A stretch of 64,000 nt of DNA from Streptomyces sennicomposti (GCF_019890635.1 NZ_JAIOAB010000025.1:1-64000); one strand, 5' to 3'. Shown: positions 21,728-30,946, counted from the first letter of the stretch. Program-made: numbers and translations. Notes: a model not told the origin generated them from the letters alone.

Positions 21728-23477
21728 TGAACTTGTCCTTGAGCTTATTGAAATCGGCCAGATTCTTGGCGAACTCGGTCTTGTTCATACCGTCGGTCGC
21801 CACGAAGTAGAGCCAGCCCTCGTCGGTCGGGTTCAGTGCCGCCTTCAGGGCGTCGTCGCCGGGGTTCCCGATCGGTCCGGGCGGGAGTCCCTTGTGGGTG
21901 TACGTGTTGTACGGGTTCTGGTTGCTGTTGATCTCCTTCTCACTGATGTGGATCTTGCTCTGCCCCATCAGGTAGTTGAAGGTCGAGTCGAACTGCAGCT
22001 TCTGGTTGGTCTCGGTGTTCGTCGGCTTGAGGCGGTTGTAGATCACCTCGGCCATGGCGCGGAAGTCGTCGTGCGTCTTGCCCTCGGCCTGGACGAGACT
22101 CGCGACCGTGACGAACTGCAGCGGGTCGGCGAGGTCGAACTCCTTCGCCTTCGCCACGACGTCGTAACGGCTGTAGGCCTGGTCGGCCTGTTCGACCATG
22201 TCCTTCAGGACCGCCTCGGGCTTCATCCCCTTGGCCGCCGGATAGGTGCCCGGGTAGAGGAATCCTTCCAGCGGGTCCATGATCTGGCCGTTGTTGTCGG
22301 CCCACGAGGGCAGGCCGAGGCTCTTGTACTGCTTGGCGGCGATGTTCTTGGTCGTGCCCGCCGACAGATCGAGCTGTTTGTCGATCGCCTTGTAGACCTC
22401 GGAGTTGCGCTCGCCCGGTTTCACCAGGACGTTGCTCTGGCTCGTCGGGTCGAGCATCATCGCGACGGCGCTCGCCGCCGACATCTGCTTCTTCAGCAGA
22501 TAGGCGCCCGCCTGGATCTGCTTGCCCTGCGGATTGTGCGACTGGGCCGCGACGAACGCGTCGACGCTCTTGACCACGCCCGCCTTCTTCAGCGCGCGGC
22601 CGATGTCGTAGCCGCCGGCGCCCTGCGGGATCTCCACGGTGACCGTCTCGCCGGTGCCGTCACCCGCGTAGTCCGGCGCCGCGCCGAAACGATTTTGGTA
22701 GAACTGGTAGCCGTAGTAGCCGACGCCGGCCGCACCGCCGCCGAACACCAGCACCACGACCAGGCAGGCGCAGCCGTTGCGGCGCTTCTTGCCGCTCTTG
22801 CCCTTGCCGCCGCGCCCTTTGCGGTCGGCGCGGCCGCGGCCCGCGGCCGGCTCGTCCGCGCCCGGCGCGTCGTCGTCCTCGTCGTCACCGCCGCCCGCGA
22901 AGAAGGCGTGGTCCTCTTCCCGCTCGTCCTCCGGGTCCGGGTCCCAGTCGCGCCGCGGCTCCGGATCGGCGCTACGGCGGCCCGGGGGCTCCGGCGGCGG
23001 GTAGGCCTCGGGGGTGCCGTACAGATCGGGCTGCTCGGCGCCGTAGGCCACGGCCTGCTGGCCGTACGGGTCGACCGGGTCGGCGACGTACGGCGGCTGC
23101 GGCTGCTGGCCGGCGGCGCCGTCCCAGCCGCCCTGCTGGTGCTGGTCCTGGAGCTGGGCGCCGTACTGCGGGTCGTACTGGTGGTGGCCCTGGTGACCGT
23201 GGTGCTGGGGCTGGCCGTGGTGCTGGGGCTGCTGCTGGCCGCCCTGGGGGGCGTAGTGCGGGTACTGCTCGCCGTAGCCGGGCTGGCCGCCCTGGCTCCA
23301 GTCGCCGTACTGCTGCGGGTGCTGCTGCTGTGCATGCTGCGGGTGGTGCTGCGGCAGGCCGCCGTAAGGAGACTGCGGGTCCGGGTGACCCTGCTGTCCT
23401 CCCCATCCGCCGTCCCCGTACAACGGGTCCTCCGGATGCCACGGTTCGGAGCCTGGGCCCCGGCCATACTCAGTCAT
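21708..23477 (-). CDS. mltG: Endolytic murein transglycosylase MltG (YceG family)
   Basis: MltG cuts nascent glycan strands and is thought to set their length. The 589-residue product is much longer than E. coli MltG because of a cytoplasmic N-terminal region of about 230 residues rich in Gln, His, Gly and Pro, then an Asp/Glu and Lys/Arg stretch, one membrane helix (about 237-257) and the extracellular LysM-like and catalytic domains. The catalytic glutamate lies in VASLVQAEGKTHDDF, and PYNTYTHKGLPPGPIGNPG is the conserved C-terminal loop. It lies between ruvX and aroE, a common neighbourhood. Confidence 0.94.
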   Translation of the reverse strand: MTEYGRGPGSEPWHPEDPLYGDGGWGGQQGHPDPQSPYGGLPQHHPQHAQQQHPQQYGDWSQGGQPGYGEQYPHYAPQGGQQQPQHHGQPQHHGHQGHHQYDPQYGAQLQDQHQQGGWDGAAGQQPQPPYVADPVDPYGQQAVAYGAEQPDLYGTPEAYPPPEPPGRRSADPEPRRDWDPDPEDEREEDHAFFAGGGDDEDDDAPGADEPAAGRGRADRKGRGGKGKSGKKRRNGCACLVVVLVFGGGAAGVGYYGYQFYQNRFGAAPDYAGDGTGETVTVEIPQGAGGYDIGRALKKAGVVKSVDAFVAAQSHNPQGKQIQAGAYLLKKQMSAASAVAMMLDPTSQSNVLVKPGERNSEVYKAIDKQLDLSAGTTKNIAAKQYKSLGLPSWADNNGQIMDPLEGFLYPGTYPAAKGMKPEAVLKDMVEQADQAYSRYDVVAKAKEFDLADPLQFVTVASLVQAEGKTHDDFRAMAEVIYNRLKPTNTETNQKLQFDSTFNYLMGQSKIHISEKEINSNQNPYNTYTHKGLPPGPIGNPGDDALKAALNPTDEGWLYFVATDGMNKTEFAKNLADFNKLKDKFNASSGH

Positions 23478-23597
23478 CGATCCCCTAGAGCCGCGAGGCA
23501 GCGGTCACGCAGCGTGTCGCCCGGCACCGTCCCGCCTCTTGCTGTGCGTCGGCTGTTCGAACACCGGCGCATCGCGCGGAACGTTACCGTATCGCGA

Positions 23598-24062
23598 TCA
23601 GATGACCACTTCGACGCCCTCGCCGGGTGGTTCACCTGACACCCGTTCGGATTCGAGGGCTTGCTGCAGGATGATGACGGCGGCGGCCTGGTCGATCACG
23701 GAGCGTCCCTTTTTGGACTTCACCCCGGAGGCGCGCAGCCCCTGACTGGCCGTCACGGTGGTCATCCGCTCGTCCACCAGGCGGACCGGCACCGGGGCGA
23801 CGCCCTTGGCCAGTTCGCCCGCGAACGCGCGGACCTTGACGGCGGCGGGGCCCTCGCCCCCCTTGAGGGAGCGAGGGAGCCCGACGACGACCTCGATCGG
23901 CTCGTACTCCTCGACGAGCTGCCTGAGGCGACGGTGCGCCGCCGGGACGTCCCGGCCCGGCACCGTCTCCACGGGGGTGGCGAGGATCCCGTCGGGGTCG
24001 CACGAGGCGACCCCGATCCGGGCGTCCCCGACGTCGATCGCGAGCCGACGTCCTCTGCGCAT
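23598..24062 (-). CDS. ruvX: Putative Holliday junction resolvase (YqgF/RuvX)
   Basis: RNase H-like protein of 154 residues; the E. coli homologue YqgF acts in pre-16S rRNA processing and the family is also called RuvX. The first catalytic Asp is in AIDVGDARIGVASCD, the Glu region in VVGLPRSLKGGEG and the last Asp in PVRLVDERMTTVTA. It lies 24 bp after alaS and before mltG, the usual alaS-ruvX-mltG-aroE order. Confidence 0.93.
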   Translation of the reverse strand: MRRGRRLAIDVGDARIGVASCDPDGILATPVETVPGRDVPAAHRRLRQLVEEYEPIEVVVGLPRSLKGGEGPAAVKVRAFAGELAKGVAPVPVRLVDERMTTVTASQGLRASGVKSKKGRSVIDQAAAVIILQQALESERVSGEPPGEGVEVVI

Positions 24063-24086
24063 CTTCTCGGCCGTCTCTTGCTCGTC

Positions 24087-26759
24087 CTACTTGGCGGTCT
24101 CGGCGACCAGGCGCTCGACCGCGTCGACGGCCTCGCCGACGGCGGCCGGGTTCTGGCCGCCGCCCTGGGCGACGTCCGGCTTGCCGCCACCGCCGCCGCC
24201 GAGCGTCTTGGCGGCGGTGCGGACCAGGTCGCCGGCCTTCAGACCGCGCTCACGGGCGGCCTCGTTGGTGGCGATGACCGTGAGCGGCTTGCCGTTGTTC
24301 ACCGTGAACAGGGCGACCACGGCGGCCCGGCCGCCCTGGATGCGGCCGCGCACGTCCAGGACCAGCTTGCGCAGGTCGTCCGGCGTGGTGCCGTCCGGGA
24401 CCTGGCCGGTGACCAGGGCCACGCCGCGCACGTCCTTGGCGGACTCGGCGAGTCCCGCGGCGGCCTGGAGGACCTTCTCGGCGCGGAACTTCTCGATCTC
24501 CTTCTCGGCGTCCTTCAGCTTGCCGAGCATGGCGGAGACCTTCTCCGGAAGCTCCTCCGGGCGGCCCTTGATCAGCTCCTGGAGCTGGGCGACGACCGTG
24601 TGCTCCCGGGCGAGGAAGTTGTAGGCGTCCACGCCGACCAGGGCCTCGATACGGCGCACGCCCGAGCCGATGGAGGACTCGCCGAGCAGCTTCACCAGAC
24701 CCAGCTGGGCGGTGTTGTGCACATGGGTGCCGCCGCACAGCTCCTTGGAGAAGTCGCCGATGGTGACGACGCGCACGCGCTCGCCGTACTTCTCGCCGAA
24801 CTCGGCGATGGCGCCCTGCTTCTTGGCCTCGTCGATGCCCATGACCTCGGCGTGCACGTCGAGGTCGCGGGCCAGCACCTCGTTGATCTTCTGCTCGACG
24901 TCGGTCATCACGGCCGTCGGGACGGCGGACGGGGAGCCGAAGTCGAAGCGGAAGCGGCCGGGCTGGTTCTCGGAACCGGCCTGGGCGGCCGTCGGGCCGA
25001 GGGCGTCGCGCAGCGCCTGGTGGGTGAGGTGGGTGGCCGAGTGGGCGCGGGCGATGGCCTTGCGGCGGCGGCCGTCGATCGAGGCGTGGGCCTTGGCGCC
25101 GACGGTGACCTCGCCGACCTGGACGACGCCCTTGTGGACGTAGACGCCCGGGACCGGCTTCTGGCAGTCGCGGATCTCGATGACGGCGCCGGAGTCGACC
25201 TTGATGCGGCCGGTGTCGCCGATCTGGCCGCCGCCCTCGGCGTAGAACGGGGTGCGGTCCAGGACGACCTCGACCTCGTCGCCCTCGGTGGCGGCCGGGG
25301 AGGACACGCCGTCCACCAGGAGGCCGACGATCGTGGACTCGCCCTCGGTGTCGGTGTAGCCGATGAAGTCGGTCTCGCCGGCGGTGTCGGCGATCTCGCG
25401 GTAGGCGCCCAGGTCGGCGTGGCCGGTCTTCTTGGCCTGGGCGTCGGCCTTGGCGCGCTCCCGCTGCTCCTTCATCAGGCGGCGGAAGCCCTCCTCGTCC
25501 ACGGACAGCCCCTGCTCGGCGGCCATCTCCAGGGTGAGGTCGATGGGGAAGCCCCAGGTGTCGTGGAGCAGGAACGCCTTGTCGCCGGAGAGGACCTTGC
25601 CGCCGGACTGCTTGGTCTCGGTGACGGCGGTGTCGAGGATGTTGGTGCCGGCCTTCAGCGTCTTCAGGAAGGCGTTCTCCTCGGCGAGGGCGACCTTCTC
25701 GATGCGCTCGCGGTCGGTGACCAGCTCCGGATACTGCTGGCCCATCATGTTGACGACGACGTCGATGAGGTCCCTGACTACCGGGCCGGTGGCGCCGAGC
25801 AGGCGCATGTTGCGGATGGCGCGGCGCATGATGCGGCGCAGCACGTAGCCGCGGCCCTCGTTGCCCGGGGTGACGCCGTCGCCGATGAGCATGGTGGCGG
25901 TGCGCATGTGGTCGGTGACCACGCGCAGGGACACGTCCGAGGCGTGGGCGTCGCCGTAGGCGACGCCGGTCAGCTCGGTGGCCTTCTTGATGACGGCCAT
26001 CGAGGTGTCGATCTCGTACATGTTCTGTACGCCCTGCAGGATCATGGCGAGGCGTTCGAGACCGAGGCCGGTGTCGATGTTCTTGCTCGGCAGGTCGCCG
26101 AGGATCTCGAAGTTGTCCTTGCCGGTGCCCTCGCCGCGCTCGTACTGCATGAAGACGAGGTTCCAGATCTCCACGTACCGCTCGTCGTTGACGGCGGGGC
26201 CGCCCTCGACGCCGAACTCGGGGCCGCGGTCGTAGTTGATCTCGGAGCAGGGGCCGCAGGGGCCGGGCACGCCCATGGACCAGAAGTTGTCCTTCATGCC
26301 CAGGCGCTGGATGCGCTCCTTGGGCACGCCGACGACCTCGTGCCAGATCTGCTCGGCCTCGTCGTCGTCCTTGTAGACGGTGATCCACAGGCGCTCGGGG
26401 TCGAGGCCGTAACCGCCCTTGTCCTGGGGGCTGGTGAGCAGCTCCCAGGCGAGCTTGATGGCGCCTTCCTTGAAGTAATCGCCGAAGGAGAAGTTGCCGC
26501 ACATCTGGAAGAACGTGCCGTGCCGGGTGGTCTTGCCGACCTCTTCGATGTCCGGCGTGCGCACGCACTTCTGCACGCTGGTGGCGCGCGGGAACGGCGG
26601 CTTGACCTCGCCCAGGAAGTAGGGCTTGAAGGGCACCATGCCGGCCGGGACGAGGAGCAGAGTCGGGTCGTCCGCGATGAGCGACGCCGAAGGGACGACG
26701 GTGTGCCCGCGCTCCTCGAAGAAGCTCAGCCAGCGGCGGCGGATCTCAGCCGACTCCAT
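24087..26759 (-). CDS. alaS: Alanyl-tRNA synthetase
   Basis: The 890-residue enzyme charges tRNA-Ala. The catalytic domain has class II motifs (MCGNFSFGDYFKEGAI and the GLGLERLAMILQG motif 3 region). The editing domain keeps its metal-type sites HSATHLTHQAL and CGGTHVHNT, and the C-Ala region has a coiled coil and a Gly-rich end. The ATG at 26759 overlaps the preceding stop by one base (TGATG). Length is normal. No T-box or obvious attenuator is seen upstream. Confidence 0.97.
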   Translation of the reverse strand: MESAEIRRRWLSFFEERGHTVVPSASLIADDPTLLLVPAGMVPFKPYFLGEVKPPFPRATSVQKCVRTPDIEEVGKTTRHGTFFQMCGNFSFGDYFKEGAIKLAWELLTSPQDKGGYGLDPERLWITVYKDDDEAEQIWHEVVGVPKERIQRLGMKDNFWSMGVPGPCGPCSEINYDRGPEFGVEGGPAVNDERYVEIWNLVFMQYERGEGTGKDNFEILGDLPSKNIDTGLGLERLAMILQGVQNMYEIDTSMAVIKKATELTGVAYGDAHASDVSLRVVTDHMRTATMLIGDGVTPGNEGRGYVLRRIMRRAIRNMRLLGATGPVVRDLIDVVVNMMGQQYPELVTDRERIEKVALAEENAFLKTLKAGTNILDTAVTETKQSGGKVLSGDKAFLLHDTWGFPIDLTLEMAAEQGLSVDEEGFRRLMKEQRERAKADAQAKKTGHADLGAYREIADTAGETDFIGYTDTEGESTIVGLLVDGVSSPAATEGDEVEVVLDRTPFYAEGGGQIGDTGRIKVDSGAVIEIRDCQKPVPGVYVHKGVVQVGEVTVGAKAHASIDGRRRKAIARAHSATHLTHQALRDALGPTAAQAGSENQPGRFRFDFGSPSAVPTAVMTDVEQKINEVLARDLDVHAEVMGIDEAKKQGAIAEFGEKYGERVRVVTIGDFSKELCGGTHVHNTAQLGLVKLLGESSIGSGVRRIEALVGVDAYNFLAREHTVVAQLQELIKGRPEELPEKVSAMLGKLKDAEKEIEKFRAEKVLQAAAGLAESAKDVRGVALVTGQVPDGTTPDDLRKLVLDVRGRIQGGRAAVVALFTVNNGKPLTVIATNEAARERGLKAGDLVRTAAKTLGGGGGGKPDVAQGGGQNPAAVGEAVDAVERLVAETAK

Positions 26760-27118
26760 CAGTGGTCCTCATTCCGGTTGTTCGAGTACGTCGGGTACGT
26801 CGAGCCGTCGACGTACTTCGGGCTGGTGTGGTTCTCGAGGACGGCGAACCGCCTCGGCGCCGGGAGTTCGGGGTCGACGGGGGCGTTGATGCCCAGCGCC
26901 TCGCCGAGTTCGGCCTCCCGCTGCGCCATGTTGTCGCGGACGTCGAGCGCGAAGCCGACCGCGCGGTCCTTGAGCCGGTGACCGGTCTCCAGCGCCTTGT
27001 TCGCCGCGGTGACGGCGAGGGACTCGGGGGTCAGCTGCTTCAGCTTGCGGTTGACCTTGGTGGTGGCCCACACACCGGCGGCGACGCCGGTGCTGAACCA
27101 GAACGAACGGCGGAACAT
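26759..27118 (-). CDS. Small membrane-associated protein, DUF6167-like
   Basis: The function is unknown. The 119-residue product starts with a short hydrophobic segment (FWFSTGVAAGVWATTKVNR, residues 6-24), then a charged helical region with LKQLTPESLAVTAANKALETG and a polar C-terminal tail. It is conserved in Streptomyces between alaS and the DUF948 gene. Its stop overlaps the alaS start, so all three genes are probably cotranscribed. Confidence 0.8.
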   Translation of the reverse strand: MFRRSFWFSTGVAAGVWATTKVNRKLKQLTPESLAVTAANKALETGHRLKDRAVGFALDVRDNMAQREAELGEALGINAPVDPELPAPRRFAVLENHTSPKYVDGSTYPTYSNNRNEDH

Positions 27119-27127
27119 CGCTAGTCC

Positions 27128-27568
27128 TTACTTCTCCCGGTTGTTCCGCTTCCCCCGCCGCGCGGCCGGGACGGTGCGGCCCACGATCACGGTACGCCTC
27201 GACGTCTTGGCGGGCACGTCCTCCTTGCGGCCGCCCAGGGCCCGGCGCACGCCGTAGCCGAAGGCGGCGACCTTGACCAGGGGGCCGCCGAAGGTGGAGG
27301 CGACGGTCGTCGACAGCGCGGACGCGTTGGACGTGACCTCCTGGACGTCGGAGGCGATGGCGTCGACGCGGTCGATCTGGGTCTGCGCGGAGCGCACCGC
27401 CTGCGAGGCGTCGGCCAGCAGCGGAACGGCCTGATCGGTCACGTCCGCCACGAGCTTGGTGGTCGCCTTGAGCGTCTGGGCCACCCTCGCCAGCGCCACG
27501 GCGAGGAAGGAGACCAGGATCGCCCAGAAGACGGCCACCAGGATCCCGGCCACCTCACCACCGGACAC
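27128..27568 (-). CDS. DUF948 family membrane protein
   Basis: The function is unknown. The 146-residue product has an N-terminal membrane helix (EVAGILVAVFWAILVSFLAV, about 5-24) followed by a long amphipathic helix of the kind seen in DUF948 proteins (TTKLVADVTDQAVPLLADAS, then QTQIDRVDAIASDVQEVTSN) and a basic tail. GTG 27568 is preferred; GTG at 27577 is also in frame. It probably faces the cytoplasm with a coiled coil anchored to the membrane. The STAND ATPase diverges from it. Confidence 0.8.
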   Translation of the reverse strand: MSGGEVAGILVAVFWAILVSFLAVALARVAQTLKATTKLVADVTDQAVPLLADASQAVRSAQTQIDRVDAIASDVQEVTSNASALSTTVASTFGGPLVKVAAFGYGVRRALGGRKEDVPAKTSRRTVIVGRTVPAARRGKRNNREK

Positions 27569-27700
27569 TGTGCGCACCCGCTCCCTGAAACGTGCCTGAA
27601 CTTCGAGAACATCGAGAAAGTCGTACACCGAGCCTATCGCGCCCGGGGCGGGGCTCCGTACCGGATTACCGCCGCCGCGCCGCGCGGCGGCGACCGGCGT

Positions 27701-27730
27701 TTGTACGGACCGATTACGGTTCAGTACGCT
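27701..27730 (+). promoter_or_regulatory. Candidate promoter of the STAND ATPase gene
   Basis: TTGTAC (27701-27706) and TACGCT (27725-27730) are spaced by 18 bp. The predicted start falls about 7-10 bases later, at or next to the ATG at 27740, so the mRNA would be leaderless, a frequent arrangement in Streptomyces. No ribosome site precedes the ATG, which supports this reading. Confidence 0.5.
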
Positions 27731-27739
27731 CCGTGTCCC

Positions 27740-29896
27740 ATGCGAGACCCCATGCGTGATTCCACGCCGGCCGAGCCGTCCCCGGGCAGTGGCGCGGCGG
27801 GCAACCTGCCCGCCGAACTCGACGCGTTCGTCGGCCGCGCGGCCGAACTGGACGCGCTGGCGCGGGCGCTCGGCGCCGCGCGGCTGGTGACGGTGACCGG
27901 CGTGGGCGGGGTCGGCAAGTCGCGGCTGGCGGCGCGGGCGGCGGCCCGCTCGACGGCGCCGGACGGCGTGTGGCGGGTGGAGCTGGCGCCGCTTCGGGAC
28001 CCGGAGTTCCTGGACCACGCCGTGGTGGAGGCGCTGGGGCTGACCGACCACACCACGCGCCCGCCGCGCGAGGCCCTGCTCGCGCATCTGGCCGGGCGCC
28101 GGCTGCTGCTGGTGCTCGACGGGTTCGAGCATCTGGCGCAGGCGTGCGCGGGCCTGGTGGCCGAGCTGCTGCGGCGGGCGCCGGGGCTGACGGTGCTGGC
28201 GGCGGGGCGGCGGCCGCTGGGGGTGGCGGGCGAGCGGCTGTTCCCGCTGGCGCCGCTGGGCGCGGAGGACGCGACGGAGCTGCTGGTGGCGCGGGCCGCG
28301 CAGCAGGACGTCGCGGTGGACGGCGGCGATCCGGCGGTGCGGGAGCTGTGCCGGCGCCTGGACGGCATTCCGCTGGCGATCGAGCTGGCCGCGGGCCGGC
28401 TGCGGGCGCTGTCGCCGGGGCGGCTGCTGGAACGGCTGGACGACCGGTTCCGGCTGCTGACCGGCGGCGGCCGGGACGCCCTGCCCCGGCACCGGACGCT
28501 GCGCACGGCGATCGGCTGGAGCCACGAGCTGTGCACGCCCGCGGAACGGCTGCTGTGGGCACGCCTGTCGGTGTTCGCCGGGCCGTTCGACCTGGAGGCC
28601 GCCGAGTACGTGTGCAGCGGCGGCGGGCTGCCCTCCGACGACGTCCTGGACGTGCTGACCGAGCTGCTGGCGCAGTCGGTGGTGGCGCGCGAGGAGACGG
28701 CGGCCGGGGTGCGCTACCGGATGCTGGACACGGTGCGGGCCTACGGCGCCCAGTGGCTGGTGGCGGCCGGGGACGCGGAGCGGCTGCGGCGCCGGCACCG
28801 CGACTGGTACGTCGGGCTGGCCACCTGGTGCGAGCTGGAGTGGTTCTCGCCCCGGCAGCGGGAGGTGGCGGCGCGGATCGAGGCGGAGCTGCCGAATCTG
28901 CGCGCCGCACTGGAGTACTGCATGACCGGCCCGGACGAGGCGCATCTGGGCCAGTACCTGGCGGGCTGCCTGTGGTTCTGCTGGGCGGGGTGCGGGCGGC
29001 TGTCGGAGGGCCGGCACTGGCTGGGGCGCGCGGTGGAGCTGGACGGCGGACACGAGCAGTCCCGGCTGCGGGCGCTGGCGATGCTCGGCTATGTGGCGAT
29101 CCTGCAGGGGGACACGGTGCCGGCGCTGGCCGCGCTGCGCGAGTGCCGGGAGAGCGCCGAGCGCACGGCGAGCGCGACGGCGCTGGCGTACGCGGAGCAC
29201 CGCACCGGCTGTCTGGCGCTGATCACGGACGACGTGGAGCGCGCGGAGACGCTGCTGCGCTCGGCGCTGGAGCGGTACCGGGAGCTGGGCGAGCTGAACA
29301 GCACGGTGCTGATGGGGCAGGTGGAGCTGGCGATGGCGCGGGCGTTCCAGGGCGATCTGCCGGACGCGGTGCGGCTGTGCGAGGACGTCCGCCGGGTCTG
29401 CGACGACCACGGCGAGCGCTGGACGCGGGCGTACGCGCTGTACGTCCTGGCGTACGCGGCCTGGCGCAAGGGGGATCTGGTCCGCGCCCGAACGCTGCTG
29501 GTGGACTGTCTGGGCAGCGCGCACGGGTTCCGCGATCTGCTGGGGTCGGTGCTGGCGGTGGAGCTGCTGGCGCTGGTGACGGTGGCCGAGGGCGACGCGG
29601 TGGAGGCGGCGGTGCTGCAGGGCGCGGCGGCCGGCATGTGGCCGTCGGTGGGGCTGCGGCTGTTCGGGTCGGCGCACTACAACGCGCCGCACGAGCTGTG
29701 CGAGGCGATGGCCCGGGAGCTGCTGGGCGACGAGCGGTACGAGGAGTGCGTGCGCCAGGGGGCGGGGCTCGGCCGGGAGGCGGCGGTGACGCGGGCGCTG
29801 CGCGGTTCGCGCACCCGGTCGCTGCGGCGGCTGCCGGCGCCCCGGCCTCCGGGGCCGGTCCGCCGGCTGCGCTCCCAGCTGTCGAACGGCGACTGA
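27740..29896 (+). CDS. STAND-type ATPase with TPR-like repeats (AfsR-like ATPase without DNA-binding domain)
   Basis: The function is unknown. The 718-residue product has an NB-ARC type domain: Walker A TGVGGVGKSRLA (about 53-64), Walker B RLLLVLDGFEH (about 121-131), and the GxP motif LDGIPLAIELAAGRL. A winged-helix region with TAIGWSHELCTPAERLLWAR follows, then a long helical TPR-like C-terminal half. Such domains occur in AfsR/SARP and LuxR-LAL regulators, but here no N-terminal SARP and no C-terminal LuxR helix-turn-helix is seen. It could be a signalling or regulatory ATPase lacking its own effector. It converges on rpsD. ATG 27752 is an alternative start. Confidence 0.8.
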   Translation: MRDPMRDSTPAEPSPGSGAAGNLPAELDAFVGRAAELDALARALGAARLVTVTGVGGVGKSRLAARAAARSTAPDGVWRVELAPLRDPEFLDHAVVEALGLTDHTTRPPREALLAHLAGRRLLLVLDGFEHLAQACAGLVAELLRRAPGLTVLAAGRRPLGVAGERLFPLAPLGAEDATELLVARAAQQDVAVDGGDPAVRELCRRLDGIPLAIELAAGRLRALSPGRLLERLDDRFRLLTGGGRDALPRHRTLRTAIGWSHELCTPAERLLWARLSVFAGPFDLEAAEYVCSGGGLPSDDVLDVLTELLAQSVVAREETAAGVRYRMLDTVRAYGAQWLVAAGDAERLRRRHRDWYVGLATWCELEWFSPRQREVAARIEAELPNLRAALEYCMTGPDEAHLGQYLAGCLWFCWAGCGRLSEGRHWLGRAVELDGGHEQSRLRALAMLGYVAILQGDTVPALAALRECRESAERTASATALAYAEHRTGCLALITDDVERAETLLRSALERYRELGELNSTVLMGQVELAMARAFQGDLPDAVRLCEDVRRVCDDHGERWTRAYALYVLAYAAWRKGDLVRARTLLVDCLGSAHGFRDLLGSVLAVELLALVTVAEGDAVEAAVLQGAAAGMWPSVGLRLFGSAHYNAPHELCEAMARELLGDERYEECVRQGAGLGREAAVTRALRGSRTRSLRRLPAPRPPGPVRRLRSQLSNGD

Positions 29897-29936
29897 CCGG
29901 CCGGTCAGCTGTGCCCTGGAGGCCCGAAAACGCGCG

Positions 29937-29981
29937 GACCCGCCGTCCCCTCCGCCCGGGCGGGCGGGGAGACGGCGGGTC
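29937..29981. terminator. Bidirectional terminator between the STAND gene and rpsD
   Basis: An 11-bp perfect outer stem (29937-29947 with 29971-29981) encloses a C-rich/G-rich inner pairing. It lies 40 bp after the STAND stop and 26 bp after the rpsD stop. A separate 16-bp perfect palindrome CTGACCGGCCGGTCAG spans the STAND stop codon (29893-29908). Confidence 0.75.
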
Positions 29982-30007
29982 GAGGCGGTGCTACGGCCTG
30001 CCGGTGA

Positions 30008-30622
30008 TCAGCGGGCGTAGTACTCGACGACGAGCTGCTCGTCGCAGATCACCGGGATCTCCTTGCGGTTCGGCTCGCGGTCCAGGCGGAACGCCAGGGC
30101 CTTGAGGTTCACCTGGAGGTAGCGCGGGGTCTCGCCCTCGGGGGCGAAGCCACCCTCACGGGCGATCGTGAAGAGCGTCTTCTCCTTGGAGCGGTCGCGG
30201 ACCTGCACGACGTCGTCCGGACGGACACGGAAGGACGGCTTGTCGACCTTCTGGCCGTTGACCTGGATGTGGCCGTGGACGACCATCTGACGGGCCTGGT
30301 AGATCGTGCGGGCGATGCCCGAACGCAGGACCAGCGCGTCGAGGCGGCGCTCCAGCTCGACGATCAGGGCCTCACCGGTCTTGCCCTGGACCTTGGAGGC
30401 ACGCTCGTAGGCGCGGACGAGCTGACGCTCGGACACGTCGTACTGCGCGCGCAGACGCTGCTTCTCGAGCAGACGGACCTTGTAGTCCGAGTTCTGCTTG
30501 CGGCCGCGGCCGTGCTCGCCCGGCGGGTAGGGACGGGCCTCGAAGTACTTGACGGCCTTCGGGGTCAGCGCGATGCCGAGGGCACGCGACTTCTTCACCT
30601 TGGGGCGGGACTGGTTCGCCAC
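30008..30622 (-). CDS. rpsD: 30S ribosomal protein S4
   Basis: S4 is a primary 16S rRNA binder that starts 30S assembly. The 204-residue product has the N-terminal S4 region and the S4 RNA-binding domain (RRLDALVLRSGIARTIYQAR, GHIQVNGQKVDKPSFRVRP). The N terminus has no zinc-binding cysteines, so this is the zinc-independent form. The start is GTG at 30622. It is a stand-alone gene, outside the alpha operon, with a long leader. Confidence 0.97.
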   Translation of the reverse strand: MANQSRPKVKKSRALGIALTPKAVKYFEARPYPPGEHGRGRKQNSDYKVRLLEKQRLRAQYDVSERQLVRAYERASKVQGKTGEALIVELERRLDALVLRSGIARTIYQARQMVVHGHIQVNGQKVDKPSFRVRPDDVVQVRDRSKEKTLFTIAREGGFAPEGETPRYLQVNLKALAFRLDREPNRKEIPVICDEQLVVEYYAR

Positions 30623-30946
30623 TGTCTCTCATTTCGTAGTGTTCGGCTCGTCAGGGTTACGGAGGTCGCATCCGCAGCCGGGAAAACCCGCTGGTCCACG
30701 AGGGACCTGCCGGGCAGCCGTTTCCCTGGTCTGGGCACATACGTGCAGCACGCGAGTGGCCCACCGACCTGTCCCGGAACTCCGGGTGGTGGTGGGCTGC
30801 CCGCGACACCGTTCGACGGTGCGCGACGCTCCTGGAGCCGGTCCGTGACGAACCGGGTCTCCGGCTAGTTGTCCCGCTCTGACGGCACGGGACTCAGCAC
30901 TCCGCAGCAGTCTACAGGCTGCTGTGACCGCTTCCGACCGAGGTGC
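30623..30946 (-). promoter_or_regulatory. Long structured leader and promoter region of rpsD
   Basis: This 324-bp gap between rarA and rpsD has no gene. On the minus strand TAGACT near 30912-30917 is a plausible -10 and would give an rpsD leader of about 280 nt. Within it are CACCGT-CGA-ACGGTG and CCCGG-AGTT-CCGGG hairpins. S4 controls its own operon through leader RNA in other bacteria, so a similar role is possible but unproven. CAGCAG/CTGCTG near 30906-30925 may be a weak rarA terminator. Confidence 0.4.

Noticed and set aside
23661..26981. An 1106-codon plus-strand open frame opposite ruvX and alaS
   Set aside because: It is the antisense shadow of alaS and ruvX, with no recognisable domain and no ribosome site.
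27740..29896. Naming the STAND ATPase a SARP/AfsR or LuxR regulator
   Set aside because: The domains that define those regulators, the N-terminal SARP region and C-terminal LuxR helix-turn-helix, are absent.
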